From positions 106,071,688-106,135,687 of the forward strand of contig NC_086025.1 in the NCBI RefSeq assembly GCF_036323735.1: a DNA stretch of 64,000 bases. The letters are read 5' to 3'. How positions within the stretch are numbered: the first letter of the stretch is position 1; each line of letters opens with the position of its first letter. This document shows positions 34,601-45,242 of the stretch, one piece after another. The translations under genes were made by a program, and so were the position numbers. The notes below the pieces were generated by a model. It saw only the letters and a list, made by a program, of their open reading frames with translations. It made no database searches and was not told where the DNA came from. The DNA is from Rattus norvegicus. Its lineage: Eukaryota > Chordata > Mammalia > Rodentia > Muridae.

Positions 34601-34829
34601 AACAGAGTTTTAAGAGGGACTAATTAAATGATTGTTACATTGTTCTCTTAAAGGAAGATTAAACAGGCCAACTAACCCAGAAACAGTGCTACAAACATCA
34701 TTGTTATCAAGTAACATCAAAAGTTATGTAAACCACTCATGATGGATATTCATTTTATAAGATTCTTTCAACCTCTATTTTTGTTACTTTCAGCAAATGG
34801 TTATTAGAACACATACATGTTACTCTGAG
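34601..34829. other. Unique AT-rich stretch
   Basis: Nothing recognisable before the AT microsatellite. Confidence 0.5.
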
Positions 34830-34868
34830 GATATACATACATATACACATATATATGTGTGTGTATAC

Positions 34869-34911
<43 letters not shown>
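34830..34911 (+). repeat. (TA)n-rich microsatellite
   Basis: Imperfect ATAC/TATG units passing into about 19 perfect TA units up to 34911. It abuts the inner edge of the right inverted-repeat arm and could itself extrude as a cruciform. Confidence 0.95.
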
Positions 34912-34912
<1 letters not shown>

Positions 34913-34914
<2 letters not shown>

Positions 34915-35190
34915 GCTCACACCCAGAGGAGTGATGTTGATGCTCAACTCCCTTGCTGAGTTGCACACCTATACTCTACCAGCTGAAGTTTCCCAGTGTC
35001 CCCTCTGATGTTTGTTCTTGTAGGAAGGCTAAGCCCCTCCACAGGGCTGAACCTACAGGGTAATGTCAGATTCTTGTCTAAAGAAAACAGAAAGAAGGCT
35101 GGAAGATGGCTCAGCTGTCAAAAGCACTTGCTGTTCTTGTAGAGTATCTGGGCTTTGTTCCTCATACCCATATGGAAGCTCACAATCATT
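34913..35190 (-). repeat. Right arm of a large inverted repeat
   Basis: The reverse complement of 33561-33844. The block agctgaagtttcccagtgtc at 34981-35000 pairs perfectly with the left arm. The outer edge runs into an AT-rich tract at 35190. Confidence 0.9.
35094..35190 (+). repeat. B3-type SINE, 5' part
   Basis: Head 'aaggctggaagatggctcag', then 'aaaagcacttgctgttcttg', 'gtatctgggctttgttcctc' and 'cccatatggaagctcacaat'. It is the duplicated and inverted counterpart of the SINE head at 33571-33656. It breaks off in the AT-rich tract. Confidence 0.8.
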
Positions 35191-35275
35191 CATATATATA
35201 TTCATATATATAATATATAATATATTATATAATATACATAATATATAATAAAGATATATATTTATCTTTATAAAA
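35190..35275 (+). repeat. AT-rich, partly palindromic tract
   Basis: TATA/ATAATATATTAT units with short internal palindromes. It directly follows the right inverted-repeat arm. Confidence 0.9.
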
Positions 35276-36629
35276 ATGCTACTTTTCTACTTTTATATTC
35301 CTTTGTAGTTACTGAAGTTTATTCAGAAAGCCTTTGCCTCTTCTTAGCCCACCTAACACACTCTTTAAAGTTCCCTGAACCCTACTCAGCTGTGTCTTAA
35401 ATTCTCTGTTTGGTGTCTTCTCTGATGGCTGACCCTTTCTTGAGTTGCTTATTTATAACCATCCTATGTTCATGCTTACCCACTCATCCAATTTGATGCT
35501 CCCTGGATGCAGAATCAGGATTAGGCATTTCCACAGTCCCGTGCTCAGAATCAGGCAAGGTGACTGTGTAATATCTGTTGAATTGAGGTAAGTGAGTTAG
35601 GGATAGCCACAGCCTACTACTATCAGGTTGAAATCCACCCAAATCCTGGAAAGGAAGATATGTGAATTGCAGACCCTCCCACATTCTCAGCACACACAAA
35701 GGTAGATTCGATTGAGAGCCCAATATTGTGTTCTCACTGGACATTGCTTATGAAATCTCATAATTCCAAGAGACCTGGGGTTGTGCAACAGACTACATTT
35801 GTAGACCCAAGGAGTACTGGAGATCTATATGTCAAAATGGGAGATCATTCATTTTGAGTGTGATTATTTGGGATAAAAATTGCCCACAGGATGAGGAGCC
35901 CCCTTTCCTGGGAAAGGACTCAGGAAGGCTGCCCTATTAAGGTTCTCAACATACCCATTCTTCTCTGTCTCTGTTCCATCACCTGGAAAGGACAGAAAAT
36001 GAGAACTAGTGTGTACACCCTTGACTCTTGCACTAGTCCTTAAGAACTCAGTAGGTTGGAGACTGAGTAAATAGTTTATCTTTGGAAAATGAAAAAAGAA
36101 TCTGCGCTCCTCAAATCCCAGCATGGTTAATTAAAAGCAAAGGTATCGTCGATCCTGCAAAACCCCATCCATCACCCTAATGAGCAAGGATGAAAAGGAC
36201 TTGTCTACTTTCAGGGCATGTTCTCTAAAAACTAGCAAAAGTCACAGGATAATGGGTCTGGCTGGGCCTAGCATGGAAGGTACTGTAAAATTGAGAATTC
36301 TGAAATAAGCTCCTGGGGCCATTTAGCTCCTGGTCTTTGAGTTATAAAGCAATGGTAATCATTATGCCAACAGTACCAAGAGCGGATACTGCTTTTAGTG
36401 TAGTGCCTATATATTACAGATGTTCTAGTTCCGTAAGATGCTCCAATAAATACTTGAGATGGCCCAATGTGGTTATACTAGTGTCTTAGCATATCTGGCC
36501 AGTCAAGGAAAGCTCTGAGAACCTCTGTAATTAAAATAAAAAGTAATTTAAGTTTAGACTTACTTGAAAATAGGATTCATTTGTTCAGTAGTTCACAATT
36601 CTTCTGCTCAATGCAATCTATAATTATAA
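35276..36629. other. Unique non-coding stretch, no gene seen
   Basis: About 1.35 kb with no recognised repeat or exon. Confidence 0.5.
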
Positions 36630-36775
36630 CAACAGCTGACTAGGTAGCAACCATATTACAGATAAGAAAAACGAGGTCTGGCATGATTGGTCTCAAGGTA
36701 TGCACAAAGCCCTACAAACTGAACTCAAATTCCAAGACTCCACATGCTCCAGTCTTTACTGCCCCGTGCTCTAAG
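36630..36775 (+). repeat. MIR SINE relic
   Basis: 'catattacagataagaaaaa' plus 'cgaggtctggcatgattggt' follows the MIR text (tattacagatgaggaaactgaggctcagagaggtt), then 'actgaactcaaattccaaga' and 'ccagtctttactgcc' (gaacccaggtctgtctgactcc). Heavily diverged. Confidence 0.6.
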
Positions 36776-36881
36776 GAAATCCTGGATCTGCACCCACACA
36801 GGCAGCTCTGTAAACTTCATGCCTGTATGTGACTTCTTGAACCTGTGACTTTCTGTGACCAGGCCCACACTGTTGGGATAC

Positions 36882-36912
36882 AAGAAGATGATCAAAGAAG
36901 ATGATCAAAGAA
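36882..36912 (+). repeat. 13-bp tandem duplication
   Basis: The unit aagaagatgatca is present twice in perfect tandem (36882-36894, 36895-36907), plus five further bases. This small duplication is of recent or slippage origin. Confidence 0.95.
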
Positions 36913-36929
36913 TAATACAGTATCCCCTG

Positions 36930-37010
36930 GTGCCAAACACTGTGCTAAGAATTTAGGAATGCAAATACCATAGCTCTTATTCTATTCCACCAAGTACACC
37001 CTGTGTCAAG
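36930..37010 (+). repeat. Possible MIR/L2-like relic
   Basis: 'ggtgccaaacactgtgctaa' followed by 'gaatttaggaatgcaaatac' recalls 'gtgccaggcactgtgctaag..'. Only the first part is convincing. Confidence 0.4.
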
Positions 37011-37505
37011 AATTGTTCTGTGCACAAACCATTCCGCTAAGAGTTTCTAGAAGACAGCTATTTCAGTGTTAAAGATTCTACAAGGCTAATTGGCTGGCCA
37101 GAGCTTCTGAGATTATGGAGAGCTACAATGTTAACAGCTCAGAGCCAAATCAATTTAGGCTACTGAGAGCTTCTTTAGTAGCCATTTGTTGCCTACCTCT
37201 GTTTCTGACCTAACATTTTTGTGACTCTCATGTGAATCATTTTGAGGTGAATTAAGTTAACAGACCACTAACTTCCACCAACTCAAAAGCTGAGAGTGTC
37301 CTCAGACAGCATCTGAGGTCTATAGCAGGGATTTCATTGTTCTATGGTTACCTTCTGATGCTCCTCCCAATATTTCTTGAAAAGTGCCTTGACTTATACC
37401 TCATCTGGTTCTGTTACTATAAAATGGCATGGAATTGAAACCACACTTTGCTTTTAGGAAAACCTGAATCCATATTCTGGTTCTTTAATATTTGGCTACA
37501 GAATA
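37011..37505. other. Unique non-coding stretch, no gene seen
   Basis: No recognised repeat or exon. Confidence 0.5.
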
Positions 37506-38290
37506 AACTTTCTTCTTTTTTTTCTATTGACATTTTTATTTGTTATTTCATTTATTTATATTTCAAATGTTATCCCCTTCCCAATTTGCCCTCCACAAAC
37601 CTCCATTCCCTCTTCCTACCCTTCTCCCTGCCGAAGGGTGCTTTCCCACCTGCCCACCAACTCTTGCCTCAGCACCCTAGAATTCCCCTACCCTGGGTCA
37701 CTGAGCCTCCGTAAGGCCTAGGGACTCCCCTCCCAGTGATGCCCACTAAGGCAGTTCTCTGCTACATATCCTGCTGGAGCATGGGTTCCCCCAATATGTA
37801 CTCTTTAGTTGGTGGTTTAGTCCCTGGGAGATTTGGGGTGTCTGGTTGGCTGATATTGTTGTTCTTCCTATGGAGTTGCAAACACCTTTAGCTCCTTCAG
37901 TCCTTGCCCTAACTCCTCCATTGAAGTCCGCACACACAGTCTGATTTTTGGCTGCGTGCATTCACATCTGTATTGGTCAGGCTCTGGCAGAGCCTCCATG
38001 GGACAGCTAGATAGGCTCCTGTCAGCAAGTGCTTCTTGGCATCAGCAATAGTGTCAGGGTTTGATGTCTGCAGATGAGATGGATCCCTAGGTGGGCAGTC
38101 TCTGGATGGCCTTTCCTTTAGTCTCTGCTCCACTCTTTGTTCCTGCATTTCCTTTTGACAGGAGAAATCCTGAATTAATATTTTTAAGGTAGATGGCTGG
38201 CATCCCTCAATTGGGGGCTGTGTCTATCCACTGGATATGGTCTCTACAGTTTCTCTCTCCCCTTTGTTGAATATTTCTATCCTTTTTGAG
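37506..38290 (-). mobile_element. Older rodent L1 3' UTR, 5'-truncated
   Basis: Antisense order: T-rich end, 'tttatatttcaaatgttatc', 'tggtggtttagtccctggga', 'gatttggggtgtctggttgg', 'cctgtcagcaagtgcttctt', 'ggtgggcagtctctggatgg', 'ggctgtgtctatccactgg'. It shares the layout of the young L1 tail at 4 kb but is clearly more diverged and from a different subfamily. About 780 bp, all 3' UTR. Confidence 0.85.
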
Positions 38291-38324
38291 TTGAGCTACT
38301 CTCGATTCTGCTTTTTCCCTTCTT

Positions 38325-38423
38325 AGACATTCTAGGATCCTTGATTCTCTGTGCCTAGGTCAGTGCAAGGCTTTTAACAACCCCGTAACAAATGCTGGGT
38401 GAGTGAATAAGTAAATGAACATT
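38325..38423 (+). repeat. L2-like LINE 3' end relic
   Basis: 'ctgtgcctaggtcagtgcaa' then 'aaatgctgggtgagtgaata' and 'agtaaatgaac' match the L2 end (cctagcacagtgcctggcac / aataaatgtttgttgaatgaatgaa). The young ID element is inserted just downstream. Confidence 0.5.
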
Positions 38424-38523
38424 AAACCTCTCTTCAGGGGTTACAGATTTAGCTCAGTGGTAGAGTGCTTGCCTAGGAAGCGCAAGGCCCTGGGTTCGGT
38501 CCCCAGCTCCGAAAAAAAGAACC

Positions 38524-38555
<32 letters not shown>

Positions 38556-38563
38556 CTCTTCAG
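38424..38563 (+). mobile_element. Young rat ID SINE with exact target-site duplication
   Basis: Element body 38438-38512: BC1/tRNA-Ala-derived, with an A box around 'tagctcagtggtagagtgct' and a B box 'gggttcggtccccagctcc'. An A-rich tail follows to 38552, with a 29-nt pure A run from 38524. The flanks repeat 'cctctcttcag' exactly at 38427-38437 and 38553-38563, extendable by the adjacent AAA. Few differences from the ID consensus I remember, so a recent retroposition. Such elements keep internal RNA polymerase III promoter boxes, but transcription here is not shown. Confidence 0.95.
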
Positions 38564-39859
38564 CTTCTAGATGAGGTCATATCTTTAATGAGGAACAGGA
38601 AATGCCAAAGTCACCAACGATTCCATTGGGCTACGTCTCTGAGAAGCTTTTGAAATGAATTTATTATTATTTTTTGGACCCGTAGAGTAAGTAGAAAGTT
38701 ATCAAGACATTTTCAGGTCAAAAGACTTTGAAGATGCCCACATATAACTAGGCAGCTATGATGCCTGGAAATTTAAGATCTAAATTGAAGATGAGCAGAT
38801 GGCTCCTGGATCATTTGCTTTTCTAGAGGTTCTTTCAGACTTCCTACTTCCTATCATAGGAGAGCCTTAGGCCGGTGAATGAGCTGATTGTTGAGACTCT
38901 CTCCAGCCTAACGTGAACTGCTAAGTTCTTGAGTTTGAACTTGTTACTCCTCTTTACCTTTGTCATTAACCCAAGTTCATTACATTTGGCCTAGCTAACA
39001 CAAATGGATCATGTATCTAGGATAACTGCTCACTCTTTCTCTACACAGAACCATTACAATTTTGAACTGTGCTCTGTGTGTATCATTTTGAAAATAATCA
39101 GTCCTAGTGAAAGGAATCAATTCCTATCCAGATTTTCACTGGATATCTGAGCAGGTTCTTAGGGAGACAGTAACTGACAAAATGGGCAGCCATTCACACC
39201 AAGGATAACAATCTTCTAACTATATGTAACATGGCTCAAAATTATAGAAGTAAACTTTGACCATCAAGACCATTCAAAGAATCAGCCCATTGTGCCTACC
39301 TCATTCCTCCCCTCTCTCCAAGATGAGATGTGCTCTCTTTAAGGATTAAAAAGATCACCCAATACCTAAAAAAGTAGCTGTGGGTTTATCCATTCATTCT
39401 GCATTTATCTAAGGACCATTAAAGGTTGTATATGACTAAATACAAGAGATCCAAAACATCTAGACAGTCAAAAAGCAAGTGTTTTAAATTTGAACTCCAG
39501 CATAGCCCTGTGAACTTGCTACCTAAGGGACCTTGTAAGCCTCTCAAAGGAAGCATGCATCTGAAAGGATCTCTTCTATAAGATATAAAGAACTCTGTCC
39601 TGTCAAGCTCCATACTGCCCTAATCCCTGCCAATTCCAGGCAAGCAGTGGGTATGAGGGATGGGATCGTTGGGTGGAGCTTGGAAGCTTTAGGTATTAAG
39701 ATAATCGAAATGGAATACAAGAAAGGAACAGTGAGATTTGCTGGTGAGGAGAATGCTTCTATAGTTTGAGGATCAATGTTGACATTCCCAAGTCTAGTCC
39801 TAATACTGCTGAGACTACGTCTTGGAACTTTGACCTTGCAGTGGCCTAGAAATAAAAAT
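38564..39859. other. Unique non-coding stretch, no gene seen
   Basis: About 1.3 kb with no recognised repeat or exon. Confidence 0.5.
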
Positions 39860-40025
39860 AAAGGAGAATGAGGAAGATAGTAAAGTGGGAGAGTGGCGAA
39901 AATTGGAGGAAAGAAAGAAGAGGAAGGAGGAGGAGGATGGGAGGATGAGAAGAAAGGAAAGAAAGAGGAAGCGGAGAGGAAGAATAAAGGAGGAAGGAAG
40001 ATTGAAGAGGAACTGAAGGAGGACG
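39860..40025 (+). repeat. GA-rich low-complexity tract
   Basis: Imperfect purine tract (GGA, GAAA and GGAGGA units) with scattered T and C. It generates the serine/proline-rich minus-strand and lysine/glutamate-rich plus-strand open frames at 39544-40150, which I treat as artefacts. Confidence 0.95.
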
Positions 40026-41109
40026 ATAAATGGGATACAGCCAAGGAAAGAAGAGGCTCATGGGTCTATGATATTAAAATTAGTTGTATGAAACCAGAAA
40101 ACATGGCACCTATGTTCACCAGCTACCATGAAGCAAGGTTGCTTCACTAATACTACATCAACCACTGATGACAGGTGACCCTGGCCTTTATGAGAATCAA
40201 ATGGCAGTTGTCCTGGCATAAAAGATGCTGCCATGGAACCTGCCTCTGTGGTACCCATGGAGGTGGCAGGAACAGAAGTTAGAAGACAGGCAAGAACAGG
40301 TCCTCAGAACCATAGGGGTTATAGGGGTCATCCAAGTTGGTTTACAGAGGCCTTTTGTGGTGTCTAATAGATCACAAGGCTCTATGGGAAAAATAAATTG
40401 ACATTAAAAAAGTGTGGATATCAAAGAAGGAAACTCAAGAACTAGTAACAATGTTATTTGGCTTAGGCAATAACTATTTGAGAGCTGATATCAGAAAGCT
40501 GATTTCCTCCAACTCAATGGAAAATTGAAATGTTTCTATCACCTGTCTACATGAAGTACCTGTTCACACACCAGGAAAGTAACCTTTAAATCAAGAAGTA
40601 TCAACAGCTTTGTTATTTTCCTAATAGAGAGATTTGACAGCTATGCAGGGGCAAATCTGGCAGGTACACATCTATATGCACACAATGTCCTAGTTTGAAA
40701 ATGCACGTAGCAAAAATTGATAGACTGAAATAAACCGGCCAGTGCAGAATCTACCTTTAGGTGTATTTATGTAATTGTCTGAGGCCACACACTGAGGGTT
40801 CTCGTAAGATAACTTTCTCAATATTTGAAAATAAACTCAGCCAACCAAAGCCCTCTAATTACACAGAAGATCTAAGCACCACAGTTAACTTGCTTCAAAC
40901 AAATGTCACCAGCAGCATAAAACTTCACTTTCTTTCAAGTGCACTATAGTCATTTGCTGTGTACCCAACAGTGGACATACATTTCAAAAGACTGACCCCA
41001 GCTACTTAAGATGTATTTTTGAAAGTATGCTGAGATTCTTAATAAAGAGAAAACTCAAAACATACAAGATTAAAACACTTTAAATTTGATCAAGATGAGG
41101 AATGACGTT
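40026..41109. other. Unique non-coding stretch, no gene seen
   Basis: No recognised repeat or exon. Confidence 0.5.
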
Positions 41110-41273
41110 TTATTTTCTCCTCCTCCTTCTCTTCCTCTTCCTCCTCCTTCTCCTCTTCTTCTTCCTCTTCTTCTTGTCTTCCTCTTCTCCTCCTTGTCTC
41201 CCTTATCCTCATTTTCGTCCTCCTTGTCCTTGTCCTCTTCCTCCTCCTTGTCCTCCTTCTCCTCCTCCTCCTC
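41110..41273 (-). repeat. CT-rich (TCC/TTC)n tract attached to a B1 remnant
   Basis: Imperfect trinucleotide-like pyrimidine tract, most simply an expanded and mutated antisense A-tail of the adjacent B1. It gives arginine/glutamate-rich and serine/leucine-rich artefact frames. Confidence 0.9.
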
Positions 41274-41347
41274 CTTTGAAACAAGCCCTCATGTATCCCA
41301 GGCTGGCTTAGAACTCCCAATTCTCATGCTTTCACCTTCTGCCTTCA
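41274..41347 (-). repeat. B1 SINE fragment
   Basis: 'tttgaaacaagccctcatgt', 'atcccaggctggcttagaac' and 'ttcaccttctgccttcagca' match antisense B1 from its tail inward (tttgagacagggtttctctgt / ccaggctggccttgaactc / cctgcctctgcctcc). The B1 head is missing. Confidence 0.75.
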
Positions 41348-42080
41348 GCATAATAATTTAAATTTCTATCATAAACATCTAGAAAGGAACAGCAAACAAC
41401 ATGAGAAAAGTCAAATGAGGTTACTGCTAAAAAGTGAGAGAAAACCCAGTACAACATGATATAAAACAGCACAGCTCAGTGAAGCCATGAAGATACTGGA
41501 AAATAACACAAAAAACTAGATGGAAGGAAGCTCTCATCAAGGCCTGGCCTTGCAATCAGGAGGCACATTGTGCCTTGACCACCACACAAAATCACCAAGA
41601 AGGCAGTCATAAACCCATTCTCTTTCTATAAACAGTACAGAATCTGAAACTTCTAAACGCCCCACCCCCACCCCCAGATGAGCAAGTGACAGGGTTGTTT
41701 TGATGCCTGGAGTCCTGTGGGCAGATTCAGCATCTATGGGGGAACAGGCTGGGCGCCAAAAGAATGAACTGGCACGTTTTGACAGCTCTGAGTGCCAACA
41801 GCCCTACTTGAACCTGAGAGACACCTAAATTCACACCTATAATTCTCCTCTCTGTTTTTCCCCCTCTGAAGATGATTGGGTATTGAACCATAAAGAGATC
41901 TTATGAGCCTGGAGACCTTGAACTTATGACCGTTATACCTCACTGTCAAACACTCGCTGCTCTTAACTGCTTAATCTTTCACTGCACCCCCATAGGCTAA
42001 CTATAAAAGTTACACAGCTTAAAAACTACAGAACAGATAAAAAAGCATAAATACTTTACCACCTTAATATTTTTAAACAG
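41348..42080. other. Unique non-coding stretch, no gene seen
   Basis: No repeat is called. 41875-41960 has a faint SINE look ('gctgctcttaactgctta') but is not assignable. Confidence 0.45.
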
Positions 42081-42238
42081 TTATTTTGTGTCCAGTGGTG
42101 GCCATGTCATACCATGGAGGTCAGAGGACAACTTGGAGGAGTAGGTCGTCTGTTTCCACCATATGGGTCTAGAAATTGAACTTGGGTGATCAGAGTTGGC
42201 AACGGTCACCTTTACCTGCTGAGCCATCTCACCAGTCT
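42081..42238 (-). repeat. tRNA-derived rodent SINE (B3/B4 class)
   Basis: Plus-strand text 'catggaggtcagaggacaac', 'ttggaggagtaggtcgtctg', 'ttccaccatatgggtctag' and 'tacctgctgagccatctcac' is the antisense of the same SINE body seen in sense at 5556-5699. Here the head is preserved. Confidence 0.8.
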
Positions 42239-42761
42239 CAACTATTTTAAAACTTGGTTGTACATATTTTCCAGGGCACAGGGTGGTTATTTGATAAATG
42301 TGCAATGTGAAATGGTGACATTAAGGTGACTAGCATTTCTGTCTCCTAACCCTCCCTAACCTCTTGTGACAACTATCAGCGAATTTTTAGTGACACTGGG
42401 CTAGACAAAGATCTCTCTATGGAGATGCAGACAGTTTTGGTTTGTTTTTTAATGGACCTTTGAAAGTGAGTTTCTGGACACTGAGAGTCATAACAATACA
42501 ATCATGTGATTTGGGGAGAAAACTGGAGTTCACAAACCACAAAGCAAAGAGCTGAGAGCATCAAAACCAACTTCAGAAAATGACCCATGTGAACAGAGGC
42601 ACTTGGGAACTTAGCTGAACCTGTCTGAATGTGGCTAAAGCTGACCCTACCCCATCATCTCCATCACCTCAAGGGAATCCTGTGTCTTCTTTCAGAGGGG
42701 TGTGTCCTTATCTACACTGGGCCTCAAAACACCAATGTCTGAGGTTGGGAGTAACACGGTG
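42239..42761. other. Unique non-coding stretch, no gene seen
   Basis: No recognised repeat or exon. Confidence 0.5.
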
Positions 42762-43100
42762 TGTTAGTAGTTAGCTTTCTGCTACTGTAAGGAAATACCT
42801 GAGAATATCTTAAAGGAGGAAATGTGCATTTCGGTTCCCTATTTCAGAGGGTCAGTCTAAGGTCACTTGGCTCTATTGTTCTCATTTCCTGTGGTGAAGT
42901 AAGCATCATGGCGGGGTATACTCTCTCAAGTTACAGAGGAAGTAGAAACAGAAAGGAAGGGGCCAAGGACCAGATGTGTCCTTCAAAAGCCACATTTCCA
43001 GTGGCTGGACTCCAATAGTTGCTCACCTCCTAAAGTCCCCACTCAACCCCAATAGCCCTTTGAACTACAAATCATTCAGTAGATAAATGTATCCATGAGG
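42762..43100 (-). mobile_element. MaLR-type LTR (MT/ORR1/MTE-like), diverged
   Basis: 'gtgttagtagttagctttct', 'gctactgtaaggaaatacct', 'gagaatatcttaaaggagga', 'tcaaaagccacatttccagt', 'ctcacctcctaaagtcccca' and 'caaccccaatagccctttga' keep the antisense order of MaLR LTRs (compare human MST/THE1: tgttagtc..tgctataaagaaatacctgag). An older copy. Confidence 0.7.
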
Positions 43101-43818
43101 GCCAGGCCCTTCTCATTTCATGTCTCTTCCCAAATGGCCCAGCTCTGAATACTACTGCATTATCGACCAGGCCTTCAACTCAGGAACCACAGCAGATGAT
43201 GATGCAGCTTCCCACACATTACAGAATCTGGCATTGAAAGGTGTTTTGCCTCAGTTTTCGTCTCAATGGTATCTTTGGTCCACAGACCACAATGGCTTCT
43301 GCTAGAAATGGCTGTCAGCTCCTGCAGACCAGTCTTCTTTATTTACAAGGTTGCCACCCAGCACATGGCTCACTACTGTTTTCTTGTCAGCCCCATCTAG
43401 TCAGTTTCTCAGCCCCTAAACATGCCCAACCCACAGGCCAATGGACAGAGAGCATCCTGCTGGAGATGCCTTCCTCTATCCATCCAACTGACCTACCCAT
43501 GTCTCTTGGCCACTCCTCTTGCTTCAGTGTCAAGTTAGTTGCCTCCCTTGACATCTCTGTGCTTCTCTTGTCTCCCGATCTAGTCTATATTCTAGGCTGG
43601 CAGAGCATCTGACTATAAATGTACACTCTGTCTTTCCGGGGAAAGGGGGTTGTGAGGAAATCTCCAGAGACATTTTACACAAATTGAGTTAACAATTGCA
43701 TTTCCTGTTGCCAAACCCTGTCAGCTCTCGGTTTCCTCATTTGCGTAAAAATGGGTAGAGGTGAGGATTCCAGATATGTATATTTCCAAGGGATTCTAAT
43801 GAAGATCCCAAACCCTCA
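43101..43818. other. Unique non-coding stretch, no gene seen
   Basis: Contains a 123-codon open frame at 43241-43612 (plus strand) with no recognisable domain. Its composition is like random translation of non-coding DNA. Confidence 0.5.
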
Positions 43819-43891
43819 GTTGGGGGATATAGCTTGGTAGTAGAACGTTTGCCTCAGAGTAAGGCCTAGGTTCAAGATCCAGCACTACAAG
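43819..43891 (+). repeat. Old, diverged ID SINE
   Basis: 'gttgggggatatagcttggt', 'agtagaacgtttgcctcaga' and 'ggttcaagatccagcac' align to the ID body (gttggggatttagctcagtggtagagcgcttgcct..gggttcggtccccagc). Both polymerase III boxes are mutated, and it has no long A-tail. A contrast to the young copy at 38.4 kb. Confidence 0.8.
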
Positions 43892-44059
43892 AGGAAAGGA
43901 CCAGAAAAAATGTAAGCCAATCCTCCTAGGAAGAGGTCTCTGAATGGTAGCTCCCAGCAGCAACACAGAAGTCCTTCATGCCACGTGCTCTGGGAATGTG
44001 GAGTCTTCCCACAGCCCCTCAGCCATCAACATTCTGAAGCAACAACATTCTCTGTGAAC

Positions 44060-44139
44060 ACCCCCCCCACCCCCCACTCCCCCCACCCCCACCCCCATCC
44101 CCCCACCCCCACCCCCCACCCCCTACCCACCCCCCCCAG
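44060..44139 (+). repeat. C-rich (CCCCCA)n low-complexity tract
   Basis: About 80 nt of C runs of four to nine bases separated by single A or T. The minus strand therefore carries many G runs of four or more with one-base spacers, a strong G-quadruplex pattern. Confidence 0.95.
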
Positions 44140-44954
44140 CCACCTGCTGCCTGCAGAGGAGACAATGGAGGGGAAGCTCAGGAGGGAGGGAGCCCACACC
44201 ACAGCTTCTGGGAATGGAGCTTACACTGCAGCATGCAGAAAGCCTCAGTAAAACTAAAACTAAGAGTCACCTCATTAATCAAGGCTACAACTTTCATGGA
44301 GCCCATAATATTAATACTTCCTTATTGTTCTTACGAATTAACCCATGCGTGTTCATGAGCTAATGGCTAATAATTCATAACCCTTATGAATTATTTCTTA
44401 TGAATTAACTCATTCACATGTTCCTCTTTTTTAACCTGGAAGCCTGCTTGAAAGCTTTTTTCCTTTCTCATACAAAATGGGGCTGTAACACATGTTTCTG
44501 TGGGTCTCTGTGACAGGCAGTGATGAGATGTGAAAGAGACCACTGTGGACTCCTGCCAGAGAAGGTGTTTGGTAGGATGGGCCTTGTTGGAGATATGTCA
44601 CGTGAGTCTTTCAGCCTTTGTCTTCAGCTGTCACAGGACGCAATGACCAAGCTGAATTTTCCTAAAATTTCATCTATGCTTGCTGGAGAAACTGACCAGG
44701 AAAATACAGACTGTTCTATTGTCCCAGCTTATCATGGTGCGTCCTATTCACTTGCCACTGAGGCAACCTCAGGGTGGAGCTTCCAGTTCTAGCACAACAG
44801 CAGGAGAGACAAACCAGGACAAGTTGGTAATTAACCCACTATCAACTGGACTGGGGGAGAACTGTCCAGGTTCCTCTTCATGGTGCACCTGCCTATATTT
44901 GGTATCGCTTAGGAGACACACCACTGGCATGTCTGTCACTTGCCAGAGAGGTCC
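44140..44954. other. Unique stretch with a short AT hairpin
   Basis: No repeat or exon is recognised. A perfect 10-bp hairpin, taattcataa and ttatgaatta around a CCC loop, lies at 44371-44393, with a further 'cttatgaattaac' copy just after it. Confidence 0.5.
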
Positions 44955-45242
44955 AGCAGCGTAGGGAAGACCCACTCTGAGGATGGGCAGAGCCATCTAT
45001 GGGCTGGAGACCCAGATTGAATAAGAAGAGAAAAAGAAGAAAGAAGAAGAAAGCTGAGTACCAGGATTCATCTCTCTCTGCTTCCTGACTGTGGATGCAG
45101 TGTGTCCAGCTGCCCCTGGCTTCTATTCCCATACCTTCCCTGTACTATGGAAATGTACACTCTGTGAGCTAAAACAAATCCTTTCTTCCTTAAATGGACT
45201 CTTGTCGGGTATTTGGTCACAGCAACGAGAGAAGGAGCCAAG
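44955..45242 (+). mobile_element. MaLR-type LTR (3' part)
   Basis: 'gaagacccactctgaggatg', 'gggctggagacccagattga', an AAG-rich patch at 45023-45055, 'ttcatctctctctgcttcct', 'gactgtggatgcagtgtgtc', 'gtgagctaaaacaaatcctt', 'tatttggtcacagcaacgag'. This matches the 3' part of a rodent MaLR-type LTR, with a worn polyadenylation site and the characteristic 'gtcacagcaac' end. Confidence 0.7.

Noticed and set aside
38438..38549. A functional tRNA-Ala gene or the BC1 gene
   Set aside because: The body resembles BC1/tRNA-Ala, but the A-tail and exact target duplication show it is a retroposed ID copy. The BC1-specific 3' unique domain is absent.
39544..40150. 166-codon minus-strand serine/proline-rich frame and matching plus-strand charged frame
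   Set aside because: Produced by the GA-rich low-complexity tract at 39860-40025.
41086..41361. Arginine/glutamate-rich and serine/leucine-rich frames
   Set aside because: Produced by the CT-rich expanded tail of a B1 fragment.
43241..43612. 123-codon plus-strand frame
   Set aside because: No motif, signal peptide, membrane segment or splice context; composition as expected from non-coding DNA.
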